Assembly: GCA_964583335.1 (NCBI GenBank) | Contig: CAZOVG010000005.1 | Span: 157,358-221,357 of the forward strand | DNA length: 64,000 nt | Origin: JAGNKE01 sp964583335 | GTDB taxonomy: Bacteria; Pseudomonadota; Alphaproteobacteria; Micavibrionales; Micavibrionaceae | Direction: 5' to 3' | Shown: one piece after another, positions 25,038-32,639 of the stretch | Position numbering within the stretch: position 1 is the first letter of the stretch | How the letters are laid out: the number at the start of each line of letters is the position of its first letter | The notes under the pieces: generated by a model | The model's input: the letters and a program-made list of their open reading frames with translations, nothing else | Databases searched by the model: none | Told to the model about the DNA's origin: nothing | Position numbers and translations under genes: made by a program

Positions 25038-25445
25038 ATGCCAGCAGAAATCAAAACCACGCTCGCGAGGTTCCGGCAGGTTTATACCGCCGAATTCGAA
25101 CGTGCGCATCCGGTTCTGATCCGTAACCTTGAGCATTGGGAGCTGAGTGAGGATGATTGCGAGGCGCTTGAGTCTTTCGCAACGCAATCCGAGCAGAATC
25201 ATATTTGCCTTGGGCTTTATCTCGCCAAGTATGCCCCGCGCGACAGTTTTTCGCGCAAGCGGGGGTATCTGATTCTCGATAAAGCCATTGAGGATTATTT
25301 CCTGCGCGAGGACCCGGACACGGATCTTCTGGTTCAGGGGATACTCGGTTTTGTCCGCAGCAGCCCGGCGGCCTTCGCCCGCATGTATCACGTTGCCAAG
25401 TCTTGGCAGATGGTGCGCGGCGCGTTCCAAAAGACCGGGACCTGA
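25038..25445 (+). CDS. Uncharacterised protein, tandem paralogue B
   Basis: A 135-residue helical protein matching the core of paralogue A without its tail: LGLYLAKYAP corresponds to CLHLAKFAP, and FLREDPDTDLLVQGIL to FLHDHPHTEALMDGMI. The pair probably arose by duplication. The start ATG has GAGAAGGGTT upstream. Convergent with cobT, 16 bases away. Function unknown; a regulatory or phasin-like role cannot be told from sequence. Confidence 0.6.
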   Translation: MPAEIKTTLARFRQVYTAEFERAHPVLIRNLEHWELSEDDCEALESFATQSEQNHICLGLYLAKYAPRDSFSRKRGYLILDKAIEDYFLREDPDTDLLVQGILGFVRSSPAAFARMYHVAKSWQMVRGAFQKTGT

Positions 25446-25461
25446 TTTCCGTTTTATACCT

Positions 25462-27303
25462 TCAGTGCTGATCGAAAATATCCGAGAGTTGGGTCGTCAG
25501 GGCCTGCGCCAGTTCGTCGGCGTCGGCGATGGTGATGGCCTTTTGATAGTAGCGAGTTACGTCGTGGCCGATGCCGATGGCGTTCAGCTCCACGTCCGAG
25601 CGCGACTCGATCCAGCGGATGACGTTGCGCAGATCCATCTCCAGAATGTTGGAGGGGTTGACCGAAAGCGTCGAGTCGTCCACGGGCGCGCCGTCGGAAA
25701 TGACCATCAGGATCTTGCGTTCCTCGGGCCGTCTGGCGAGGCGGTTATACGCCCAGACGAGGGCTTCGCCGTCGATATTCTCTTTTAAAATCCCCTCTTT
25801 TAGCATCAGGCCGAGATTTTTTCGGCAGCGGCGCATGGGGGCCCCGGCGGATTTATAGACGATATGGCGGAGGTCGTTGAGGCGTCCCGGATATTCAGGG
25901 CCGCCGTTTTCAATCCAAAGGTCGCGGGACTTGCCGCCCTTCCACGCGCGGGTGGTGAAGCCGAGGATCTCGGTCTTGAGGTTGCAGCGTTCGAGGGTCT
26001 GCGCGATGATGTCGGCGGTCATGGCGGCGATGGCGATGGGACGCCCGCGCATCGAGCCGGAATTATCGATCAGGATGGTGAGGATCGTATCGCGGAACGG
26101 CATCTCCTTTTCCTGTTTGAAGGTCAGGGGGATGTTCGGGTTGGCGATCATCCGCGCGAGGCGGGAGGCGTCGAGCGTGCCTTCCTCCAGATCGAACTGC
26201 CAGCTGCGGCGCTGTTTGGCCATCAGCTTGCGTTGCAGGCGGTTGGCGAGTTTCGTGATGAGGGCGTTGTAGCCCGCGATCTTTTTATCGAGCATGGCGC
26301 GGAGGCGGAGCAGCTCGTCGGGGTCGGCGAGATCCGAGGCGTCCACGGTCTCGTCAAACTGCGTTGTGTAGACGGTGTAACGTCCGTTCGGCCCTTCGAT
26401 GAAATCCTCGCCCCGACCGGGCAGGGGGGCGTATTCGTAATCCTCTTCCTCGCCCTCCAGATCGCCGAGCATATCCTCCAGCCCCATATCGAAGCCGCCT
26501 TCCTGGCGTTTTGCGGATTGTTCGCCGTCCTGTCCGCCGGGGCTCTCTTCGGGGTTGCCGGTTTCCTGCTGCTCCTCGCCGTCCTCTCCGGCTTTCTTAT
26601 CTCCGGTTTCGGGGGGCAGCTCGCCCTGTTTGTCCGGATCGGTTTCATCGTTGCCGATGGGCAGGCTCAATTCGCGCAACAGGTCGCGGGCCAAGGCGGC
26701 GAAGGCGTCCTGATCCTCCAGCGCGGTTTTGAGTTTTCCGAATCCGCCCTTCATCAGGCGTTCATCCAGCCAAGGTTTCCAGAGCGCGTAAACCTTTTGC
26801 GCGGCGGGGGGCGGGGGGGAGTTCGTGAGTTCCGCGCGGGCGACGATGTGCAGGGCGTCGGCCATGCTGACGCTTTCGCGCTGTGTGATGTCGGCGAAGC
26901 CGCGCCGTCTGGATTTTTCCTCCAGCACCGCGTCGAGATTTTTCATCACGCCGGCCATCTTGAGGCCGCCGACGGCATCGCAGCGGGCCTGTTCGAGGGC
27001 ATCCAGCGCCGCCTGCGCCTGAAGGTCGGCTTGCGCGTTGCGGCGGTGCAGGGACGGGTCATGGTAGGCCAGTTTTACGGCGTAGGTATCGGCGCAGCCG
27101 CGCACGAGGCGCGTGGTTTCCGGCGGCATGGTCGGGTCGGGCATGGGCAGGCGCGGGCGGGTCAGGGAACCGATCTGGCCCGTCGGGGGCTGCGCGTCGG
27201 AAAAGGTCACGTCCAGCTCCTTATCCCGCGCGATCGCCCGCATGACCGAGCGTGTGCCGGATTTAAAGAGTTCCGCCTTGCCTGATTCCTGTTTATCGCT
27301 CAT
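25462..27303 (-). CDS. cobT: Cobaltochelatase CobT subunit
   Basis: One of two ATPase-complex subunits that, with CobN, insert cobalt into the corrin ring in the aerobic cobalamin pathway. The 613-residue protein has the CobT N-terminal domain, a long acidic low-complexity middle (about residues 215-285, rich in Glu, Gly and Gln), and a C-terminal von Willebrand A domain with the MIDAS motif DNSGSMRGRP near residue 410, then TRAWKGGKSRD and the MVISDGAPVDDSTL strand. No cobN or other cobalamin gene lies in this window. It faces a small reversed gene and, beyond that, cobS, instead of being directly joined to cobS. Confidence 0.93.
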   Translation of the reverse strand: MSDKQESGKAELFKSGTRSVMRAIARDKELDVTFSDAQPPTGQIGSLTRPRLPMPDPTMPPETTRLVRGCADTYAVKLAYHDPSLHRRNAQADLQAQAALDALEQARCDAVGGLKMAGVMKNLDAVLEEKSRRRGFADITQRESVSMADALHIVARAELTNSPPPPAAQKVYALWKPWLDERLMKGGFGKLKTALEDQDAFAALARDLLRELSLPIGNDETDPDKQGELPPETGDKKAGEDGEEQQETGNPEESPGGQDGEQSAKRQEGGFDMGLEDMLGDLEGEEEDYEYAPLPGRGEDFIEGPNGRYTVYTTQFDETVDASDLADPDELLRLRAMLDKKIAGYNALITKLANRLQRKLMAKQRRSWQFDLEEGTLDASRLARMIANPNIPLTFKQEKEMPFRDTILTILIDNSGSMRGRPIAIAAMTADIIAQTLERCNLKTEILGFTTRAWKGGKSRDLWIENGGPEYPGRLNDLRHIVYKSAGAPMRRCRKNLGLMLKEGILKENIDGEALVWAYNRLARRPEERKILMVISDGAPVDDSTLSVNPSNILEMDLRNVIRWIESRSDVELNAIGIGHDVTRYYQKAITIADADELAQALTTQLSDIFDQH

Positions 27304-27372
27304 GGGTTTTTTGTCTCCGAACCCCCTATATATCAGAAAATGGCGGGTATGCGTGGTTTTTTGGGCAGGATT

Positions 27373-27426
27373 AAGGTCAAGTTTGACCTTTTTTCGTTAG
27401 TCGTGCTAGAGAGTGCTAACGAAAAA
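27373..27426 (+). promoter_or_regulatory. Promoter region with CIRCE-like half-site between cobT and a small gene
   Basis: A perfect palindrome AAGGTCAA-GT-TTGACCTT (27373-27390) contains a -35-like TTGACC (27383-27388) followed 17-18 bases later by CTAGAG/TAGAGA. Overlapping it is an 11-base inverted repeat TTTTTCGTTAG (27390-27400) and CTAACGAAAAA (27416-27426). The right arm includes GAGTGCTAA (27411-27419), exactly one half of the HrcA/CIRCE operator; the left half is not complete and the spacing is four bases short. I infer a decayed or variant CIRCE site. The promoter reads into the gene at 27471. Confidence 0.45.
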
Positions 27427-27470
27427 GCTCATTGGGTTAAAGCATTCAATAGAGATAAAGGAGCGGGACG

Positions 27471-27869
27471 ATGGCTTTTATGAAGATGACGAAGGGGACG
27501 CTCGGACTGGTGGCCGGTACGGCCCTTGCCGTGTTCGCGACCGTGAACGGCGTTAAAGAGGCTTCCAAAGACAATCCGCCGGGCGAGACCAACACCGAGC
27601 AATTTTTCCGGGGGTTCGTGCGCGCGCCCGTGGATGCGTTCAAGGGGGCCGTCTCCGCGTTCGACCGCGACGACGTTAAAGGCGTGATCGAGAGCGTCGA
27701 GGGCGCAGGACGGACGGTGATCGATGGCGCGGGCGATTATATCGACAGCCGCAGCGGCGCTGATTCCAGCCGCCGCCGGAGTCCCGGCCCGGTCGAGCCT
27801 CTGCCGGATTACGTTCCGGGCAACGTCACGGGCGAGCCGCGCAAGGAAACGCCCGAGCCTAATCGTTAA
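27471..27869 (+). CDS. Small protein of unknown function inside the cobST locus
   Basis: A 132-residue protein with a strong AAGGAG ribosome-binding site seven bases upstream. The N-terminus has a hydrophobic segment (LGLVAGTALAVFATVNGV) that could be a membrane anchor or uncleaved signal; the remainder has an Asp/Gly/Val-rich middle and a disordered Pro/Arg/Glu tail. No family is recognised. It runs against cobS and cobT, which lie on either side on the minus strand, ending 25 bases before the end of cobS. The promoter region upstream has a CIRCE-like half-site, so stress-linked expression is possible but unproven. Confidence 0.55.
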   Translation: MAFMKMTKGTLGLVAGTALAVFATVNGVKEASKDNPPGETNTEQFFRGFVRAPVDAFKGAVSAFDRDDVKGVIESVEGAGRTVIDGAGDYIDSRSGADSSRRRSPGPVEPLPDYVPGNVTGEPRKETPEPNR

Positions 27870-27893
27870 ATCCGGTTTCAATTTATTGAGCGA

Positions 27894-28967
27894 CTAGATT
27901 TTGACCGCAACGTTGTGGATGGCGCTTTGCGGCAGTTCCACGCCGAAGCAGCGCTGGTAATATTCCGCGATCAGGGGGCGTTCGGTCTCGTCGCATTTAT
28001 TCAGGAACGAAAACTGGAAGGCGAGTTCGCGGTTCGCGAAGATCAGCGTGTTTTCAGCCCAGCTGATGACCGTGCGTGGCGACATGAGGGTCGAGAGGTC
28101 GCCGTTGATGAAACCCTGCCGCGTCAGGTCGGCGAGCGTGACCATCTGGCTTATGCTCTGGCGGCCTTCGGCATTGTCGAATTCCGGGAGCTTGGCCAGA
28201 ACGATGTCCATCTCGTGATCGTGTTCGAGGTAGTTTAGGGTCACCACGACGTTCCAGCGGTCCATTTGGCCCTGGTTGATCTGCTGGGTTCCGTGATAAA
28301 GCCCGGTCGTGTCGCCGAGGCCGATCGTGTTCGTCGTGGCGAATAAGCGGAAAGCGGGGTGGGGGCGGATGATCATGTTCTGGTCGAGGAGGGTCAGGCG
28401 GCCCTCGGCCTCCAGCACCCGCTGGATGACGAACATCACGTCGGGGCGGCCCGCGTCGTATTCATCGAAGACCAGCGCGACGGGATTCTGGAGCGACCAT
28501 GGAAGCAGGCCCTCTTTCCACTGGGTGATCTGCTTGCCTTCCTGCAGGACGATCGTGTCCTTGCCGATCAAATCTATGCGGCTGACGTGGCTGTCGAGGT
28601 TGATGCGGACGCAGGGCCATTTGAGGCGCGCGGCGACCTGTTCGATATGGGTGGATTTTCCGGTGCCGTGATAGCCCTGGATCATCACGCGGCGGTTGTA
28701 GGCGAAGCCCGCGAGGATGGCGAGGGTCGTGTCGTGATCGAAGCGGTAGGTCGGGTCGATATCGGGGACGTTTGCGTTATCCTCCGTGAAGCCGGGGACC
28801 TCCCAGTCGATATCCAGGCCGAACGTGTCGCGGACCTTATATTTGGTGTCGGGAATCGAGGTGTATTTGCCTTCCTTGGCCTTGATCTGGGTGATGCTGA
28901 ACGTCATCCCCCGGCTGGCTTCCTTTTCCTTGTCGAGGTCGTCGGAGAGAAGGCGTGTCTCGTTCAT
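27894..28967 (-). CDS. cobS: Cobaltochelatase CobS subunit (AAA+ ATPase)
   Basis: ATPase of the CobST complex, a MoxR-type AAA+ protein. The N-terminal part contains VRDTFGLDIDWEVPGFTE; Walker A is QGYHGTGKSTH near residue 97, Walker B ALVFDEYDAGRPDVM near residue 165, and the sensor region FRLFATTNTIGLGDTTGLYHGTQ follows. Length 357 residues is slightly longer than most CobS proteins because of the N-terminus; an internal start at about residue 21 would remove the excess. It is separated from cobT by a small reversed gene and follows the J-domain gene after 71 bases. Confidence 0.94.
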   Translation of the reverse strand: MNETRLLSDDLDKEKEASRGMTFSITQIKAKEGKYTSIPDTKYKVRDTFGLDIDWEVPGFTEDNANVPDIDPTYRFDHDTTLAILAGFAYNRRVMIQGYHGTGKSTHIEQVAARLKWPCVRINLDSHVSRIDLIGKDTIVLQEGKQITQWKEGLLPWSLQNPVALVFDEYDAGRPDVMFVIQRVLEAEGRLTLLDQNMIIRPHPAFRLFATTNTIGLGDTTGLYHGTQQINQGQMDRWNVVVTLNYLEHDHEMDIVLAKLPEFDNAEGRQSISQMVTLADLTRQGFINGDLSTLMSPRTVISWAENTLIFANRELAFQFSFLNKCDETERPLIAEYYQRCFGVELPQSAIHNVAVKI

Positions 28968-29038
28968 TCCTTAATACTTCCGTTTCTTGATGCTGCGTTG
29001 GGGATTTATGAGCGGGCCGCGCTCCGGCGGGAGGATAC

Positions 29039-29662
29039 TCATGCGTCCTTATCGGCTATCGTCTGATATTTCTGATAGGCCAGCTTGAGAATTGTATACG
29101 CCATATTGACCCGTTTGAGAAGCTCTTCGGACTCGCTGCATCCCCTGTTCAAGTCCGGGTGGTATTTTTTTGCGAGGGTTTTATAGCGGCGCTTTATCTC
29201 GTCCAGCGTCACCGGCTCTTCCAGGCCCATGATAGACAAGGCTTCGCGCTCAGGCGTTAAGGGCAGAGCGGATGAGCCGCCAGTCCTGCTCCGCGCCTTG
29301 GGGTTTTCCTCGTCAGGGTCTTTATCCGTGTAGTTGTAGGTCTGCCAAGCCTTGCGGGACAGGAAATCCTCCGGGCCTCCCTTGTTCATGTCGTAGCGCC
29401 AGGTGGGGCGGTCGCCGTAAAAACTGTTGTGGATGTGCTGCTCGACCTCGTTTTCATTCATACCGGAGAAGAAATTCCAGGCGTTGTTGTATTCCTTTAC
29501 GTGGTCGAGGCAGAACCAGTAGTAGTCGCTCAGCGCCCTGTCTTTCGGTGCGCGATGATCGCCATGAAAGCGGCACCCCGGCATTTCGCAGGTTTTCTGC
29601 GGGTTTTGGGGCTTTCCGTCTTCAAATTCAGGCGAATTTTGCTTTAGCTTTATCCGTGGCAT
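29039..29662 (-). CDS. J-domain protein (DnaJ-like) of the bolA/cobS neighbourhood
   Basis: A 207-residue cytoplasmic co-chaperone-like protein. The C-terminal 70 residues form the J domain, with the HPD motif in KKYHPDLNRG near residue 168 and helix III ending in KYQT. The N-terminal half has a cysteine/histidine set (CEMPGCRFHG, then FCLDHVKEYN) that may bind a metal. This architecture, next to bolA and cobS, is a familiar alphaproteobacterial arrangement; the DnaK partner and client are not known. It is divergent from bolA with 48 bases between the starts. Confidence 0.88.
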   Translation of the reverse strand: MPRIKLKQNSPEFEDGKPQNPQKTCEMPGCRFHGDHRAPKDRALSDYYWFCLDHVKEYNNAWNFFSGMNENEVEQHIHNSFYGDRPTWRYDMNKGGPEDFLSRKAWQTYNYTDKDPDEENPKARSRTGGSSALPLTPEREALSIMGLEEPVTLDEIKRRYKTLAKKYHPDLNRGCSESEELLKRVNMAYTILKLAYQKYQTIADKDA

Positions 29663-29710
29663 GGGTTAATTATATAGCGAAACATCCATTACAGGCAAAG
29701 GCACAATCCC

Positions 29711-29983
29711 ATGGATAAAAGCGAGATCATTGCGCAAAAGCTCAAGACGGGTCTTGAGGCGGCCCGCGTGCAGGTCATCAACGAGAGCCATCTGCATCAA
29801 GGGCACCGGGGGGACGATGGAACAGGGGAGAGTCATTTTAAACTTATAATTGTATCACCCTCTTTTGAGGGGGTTGGGCGTGTCCAGAGGCACAGGCTCG
29901 TCCATGGGATTCTGGGTGAGACCGCTGCGTCTATTCATGCACTTTCCATAGAAGCCTATACGCCCACGGAAAAACCGCAATAA
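29711..29983 (+). CDS. bolA: BolA family protein
   Basis: A 90-residue protein of the BolA/IbaG group, which binds monothiol glutaredoxins and iron-sulfur clusters. The core has VINESHLHQGH near residue 23, ESHFKLIIVSPSFEG near residue 40, and the helix with RVQRHRLVHGILGE near residue 57, matching the family's H-bearing helix. Length is typical. The gene is followed by a likely terminator and lies back to back with the J-domain gene, as in many alphaproteobacteria. Confidence 0.92.
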   Translation: MDKSEIIAQKLKTGLEAARVQVINESHLHQGHRGDDGTGESHFKLIIVSPSFEGVGRVQRHRLVHGILGETAASIHALSIEAYTPTEKPQ

Positions 29984-30023
29984 GGTCATAATCTCATAGT
30001 TGCAATCTGGACCGTTTTTGTCT

Positions 30024-30050
30024 AGCATGTGTGAGTTGCATGCTTTTTTT
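30024..30050 (+). terminator. Possible terminator after bolA
   Basis: AGCATG (30024-30029) and CATGCT (30039-30044) form a six-base stem with a nine-base loop, followed directly by a T-run to 30050. The stem is only half G/C, so strength is uncertain. Confidence 0.45.
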
Positions 30051-30117
30051 GTTGCGAGTATGCGTTGTATTTTTTGTGTTTATTTCTGTGTGTGTAAAAG
30101 TTGTGTGTGGAGGAATC

Positions 30118-30558
30118 ATGGACTTATTTGACGATAAGTCTTCGGAATCTCACGGGCAGGACGAGCAAGACGATAATAAGGGCGCTGTGCGCAGCACTCT
30201 TATCGGTCGGAATATTACCGTTTACGGGAAACGCACGTCGGTCAGGCTGGAACCGGAGATGTGGGAGGCGCTCAAGTACGTATCCCGAAAAGAAAAATGT
30301 ACGATTCACAATATTTGTACGTTGGTGTATCTGAGGAAACAAAACAACACCTCGCTGACGGCGGCTATAAGGGTTTTTCTGATGCTTTATTTCCGGGCTG
30401 CGGCGACGGAAGACGGGCACCAAAAAGCAGGGCACGGCAATTTCGAGCGCATGAAACGTCGGGCCCGTATTCCGGCTCATATGGATTTTCATTTCAGTTC
30501 GCGCGGGCAAAGTTCTCAAAAGCTTGCGCAGGATAGAAAAAAAAGCCGAGTGGCTTGA
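30118..30558 (+). CDS. Ribbon-helix-helix domain protein
   Basis: The ATG at 30118, with GGAGGAATC directly before it, gives 146 residues; the frame upstream is open but reads as hydrophobic nonsense from a T-rich leader. After an acidic first 20 residues, residues 40-95 match the ribbon-helix-helix pattern: the beta strand TSVRLEPEMWEALKYVSRKE, then helices THNICTLVYL-like and SLTAAIRVFLMLYFRAAA. The C-terminal 45 residues are basic. Proteins with this short domain in alphaproteobacteria are DNA-binding regulators or antitoxins, but no toxin gene is beside it. Probable transcription factor of unknown target. Convergent with accA. Confidence 0.75.
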   Translation: MDLFDDKSSESHGQDEQDDNKGAVRSTLIGRNITVYGKRTSVRLEPEMWEALKYVSRKEKCTIHNICTLVYLRKQNNTSLTAAIRVFLMLYFRAAATEDGHQKAGHGNFERMKRRARIPAHMDFHFSSRGQSSQKLAQDRKKSRVA

Positions 30559-30581
30559 GATATTTCGTTTAGAAATTTTTT

Positions 30582-31529
30582 TTAGAAATGACGGCCGGCC
30601 TGAAGGAATTTTTCGCGGCGCTTTTGAATCAACGTGCGGCCATTCCAAGGGGTCAATTCCTTGAGGCCTTTTTCGATCTGGTTGGCAACGTTGAGCATCG
30701 TGTCCTGTTTGTTGCGGTGCGCGCCGCCCATGGGTTCCTCAATGATTCCGTCGATCAGTTTGAACTCCATCAGATCCTGCGCTGTGAGCTTGAGGGAGGC
30801 GGCGGCTTCTTTCGCGAAGTCTGCCGTTTTCCAGAGGATTGAGGCGCAACCCTCGGGCGAGATGACAGAATAGATCGCATGTTCGAGCATGTACACGCGG
30901 TCGGCCGTCGCGATGGCGATGGCGCCGCCCGATCCGCCTTCGCCGATGATCACGGAGATGATCGGCACCTCGGCGCGCAGGCAGGTTTCGATGGACTTGG
31001 CGATGGCTTCAGATTGGCCGCGTTCTTCTGCTCCCACTCCGGGGTATGCTCCGGCTGTGTCTACAAGCGTAATCACAGGCAGGTTGAATTGCTGCGCGAG
31101 GGCAAGTAGGCGCTGTGCCTTCCGGTAACCCTCGGGGCGGGCCATGCCGAAATTGTGCTTGATGCGCGTTTCTGTGTCGTGGCCCTTTTCGTGGCCCATC
31201 ACGATGCAGGACTGGCCCCGGAACTTACCGATGCCGCCGATCAGCGCGTGATCCTCGGCGTAGCGGCGGTCGCCCGCGAGGGGCATGAAGTCGTCGATGA
31301 TCTGGTTCACGTAATCGAGGAAGTGCGGGCGCTCCTGATGGCGGGCGACTTGGACTTTCTGTTCGGCGCTCAGCTTGCTGTAGGTCTGCTTCAGCAGCTT
31401 TTCCGCCTTGCCCTGCATCCGGGAGATTTCTTCGGCGATATTGACGGCCGCGCTGCTGTCGACGTGGCGCAGTTCGGCAATCTTGCCTTCAAGCTCAAGA
31501 ATCGGCTTTTCAAAATCAAGCTGGCTCAT
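30582..31529 (-). CDS. accA: Acetyl-CoA carboxylase carboxyltransferase alpha subunit
   Basis: Half of the carboxyltransferase that makes malonyl-CoA for fatty acid synthesis. The 315-residue protein has the family start FEKPILELEGKIAEL, then RPHFLDYVNQII, and the CoA-binding core TLVDTAGAYPGVGAEERGQSEAIA near residue 155, followed by IGEGGSGGAIAIA near residue 195. The C-terminus is typical, with MNVANQIEKGLKEL near the end. It follows xerD on the same strand after 89 bases; no accD is in the window. Confidence 0.96.
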   Translation of the reverse strand: MSQLDFEKPILELEGKIAELRHVDSSAAVNIAEEISRMQGKAEKLLKQTYSKLSAEQKVQVARHQERPHFLDYVNQIIDDFMPLAGDRRYAEDHALIGGIGKFRGQSCIVMGHEKGHDTETRIKHNFGMARPEGYRKAQRLLALAQQFNLPVITLVDTAGAYPGVGAEERGQSEAIAKSIETCLRAEVPIISVIIGEGGSGGAIAIATADRVYMLEHAIYSVISPEGCASILWKTADFAKEAAASLKLTAQDLMEFKLIDGIIEEPMGGAHRNKQDTMLNVANQIEKGLKELTPWNGRTLIQKRREKFLQAGRHF

Positions 31530-31618
31530 GATGCAGTTATTCCCAAGTTTTTATAATTTATTAGCCAGCCCGTGAACGGAGGATCCTAGTGCTGCGTTCG
31601 AGGGCTAGTCTTAAAGTA

Positions 31619-32611
31619 TTAAGCCTTTTTTTCCGCCGGTTTGGCCAAGGGGTGCTTTTCCTGCACGGTCTTTTTAACGTTTTCGCCAAGGATATGCGTG
31701 TAAATCTGGGTCGTCGCGATATCGGCGTGGCCGAGCATTTTCTGCACGGAGCGCAGGTCGGCGCCGTTGCTGAGCAGGTGCGTGGCGAAGGCGTGACGCA
31801 GGACGTGCGGGCTGACCCGGTCTTCGTCGATGGCGGCTTCCTTGGCCAGATCCTTCAGGAGCTGCGCGAAACGCTGGCGTGTCAGGTGCCCGCTTTCAGA
31901 GGTTTTGGACGGGAACACCCATTTGGCGTGGATGCCTGTTGCGGCTTCGCCCCCAGCGAACTGGCTGCGGACTTCGAGGTATTTCGCAAGGGCTTTCTGA
32001 GCGGCTTCGGTCAGGGGGACCATTCGTTCGCGCCCGGCCTTGCCCTGTACGATCATGAATTTCTGCTCCTCGCCGATGGCGGACATGGGCAGGCCGACGA
32101 GTTCGGAGACGCGCAGGCCGGTGGCGTACAGCAATTCAAGCAGGCAGACAAGGCGGATGCTTTCGGCGTTTCCGTTGGATGCCGCCGTCTTGATCAGGGC
32201 GTTGACTTCCTGCTCGCTGAGCGTTTTGGGCAAGCTGCGGCCCTGTTTGGGGCTTTCAATCGCTGAAGTCGGATCGTCTTGACGCAGGTTTTCGGAAACC
32301 AGAAAACGGTAAAACTGGCGCAGGGCTGAGAGGCGGCGCGCAACCGTGCGAACGGCGATTTTGGTGGCGCCAGCTCCGTGGGTCTTTTCGGACAAGTCGC
32401 CGAGGTAGGCCTTGATGTCGTCGGCGGTGGCCTTGGTGATTTCTTTGCTTCGGCTGTTTTTAAGGAACTGGCTCACATCGGCGAGGTCGCGCCAATAGGC
32501 CTGACGCGTGTTCCGCGCAGCGCCACGCTCGGTCGTGAGCATGTCGAGAAATGCATCCACCTGAGGGTGCAGGTCGGGTTTCGGCATTGCGGGGCGGCCT
32601 GGACGTGCCAT
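31619..32611 (-). CDS. xerD: Tyrosine recombinase XerD
   Basis: Site-specific recombinase that, with XerC, resolves chromosome dimers at dif. The 330-residue protein has the SAM-like N-terminal core-binding domain (FLDMLTTERGAARNT, through LRQFYRFLV) and the catalytic domain with all six active-site residues visible: Arg167 in TGLRVSEL, Lys191 in VQGKAGRER, His269 and Arg272 in HVLRHAFATHLL, His295 in MLGHADI and nucleophile Tyr304 in QIYTH. Length is a little over the usual 300. The N-terminal MARPGRPAMP and the C-terminal Lys/Ala tail are extensions. It is not linked to an integron or prophage. XerC remains an alternative, but NGADLRSVQKMLGH favours XerD. Confidence 0.9.
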   Translation of the reverse strand: MARPGRPAMPKPDLHPQVDAFLDMLTTERGAARNTRQAYWRDLADVSQFLKNSRSKEITKATADDIKAYLGDLSEKTHGAGATKIAVRTVARRLSALRQFYRFLVSENLRQDDPTSAIESPKQGRSLPKTLSEQEVNALIKTAASNGNAESIRLVCLLELLYATGLRVSELVGLPMSAIGEEQKFMIVQGKAGRERMVPLTEAAQKALAKYLEVRSQFAGGEAATGIHAKWVFPSKTSESGHLTRQRFAQLLKDLAKEAAIDEDRVSPHVLRHAFATHLLSNGADLRSVQKMLGHADIATTQIYTHILGENVKKTVQEKHPLAKPAEKKA

Positions 32612-32639
32612 ATTTAATTCTCCTTATGTATAAAAAATT

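Noticed and set aside
25864..27285. Long plus-strand ORF of 473 codons antisense to cobT
   Set aside because: The frame is open because of the codon bias of cobT; the product has no recognisable motif and cobT is clearly real on the other strand.
27390..27426. A complete CIRCE operator
   Set aside because: Only the right half-site matches exactly; the left half lacks CACTC and the spacing is four bases short of the N9 consensus arrangement. Kept as a half-site only.
31619..32611. Phage integrase interpretation of the tyrosine recombinase
   Set aside because: Length, active-site spacing and neighbours (accA, aroK) match housekeeping XerD; no attachment site or phage gene is near.
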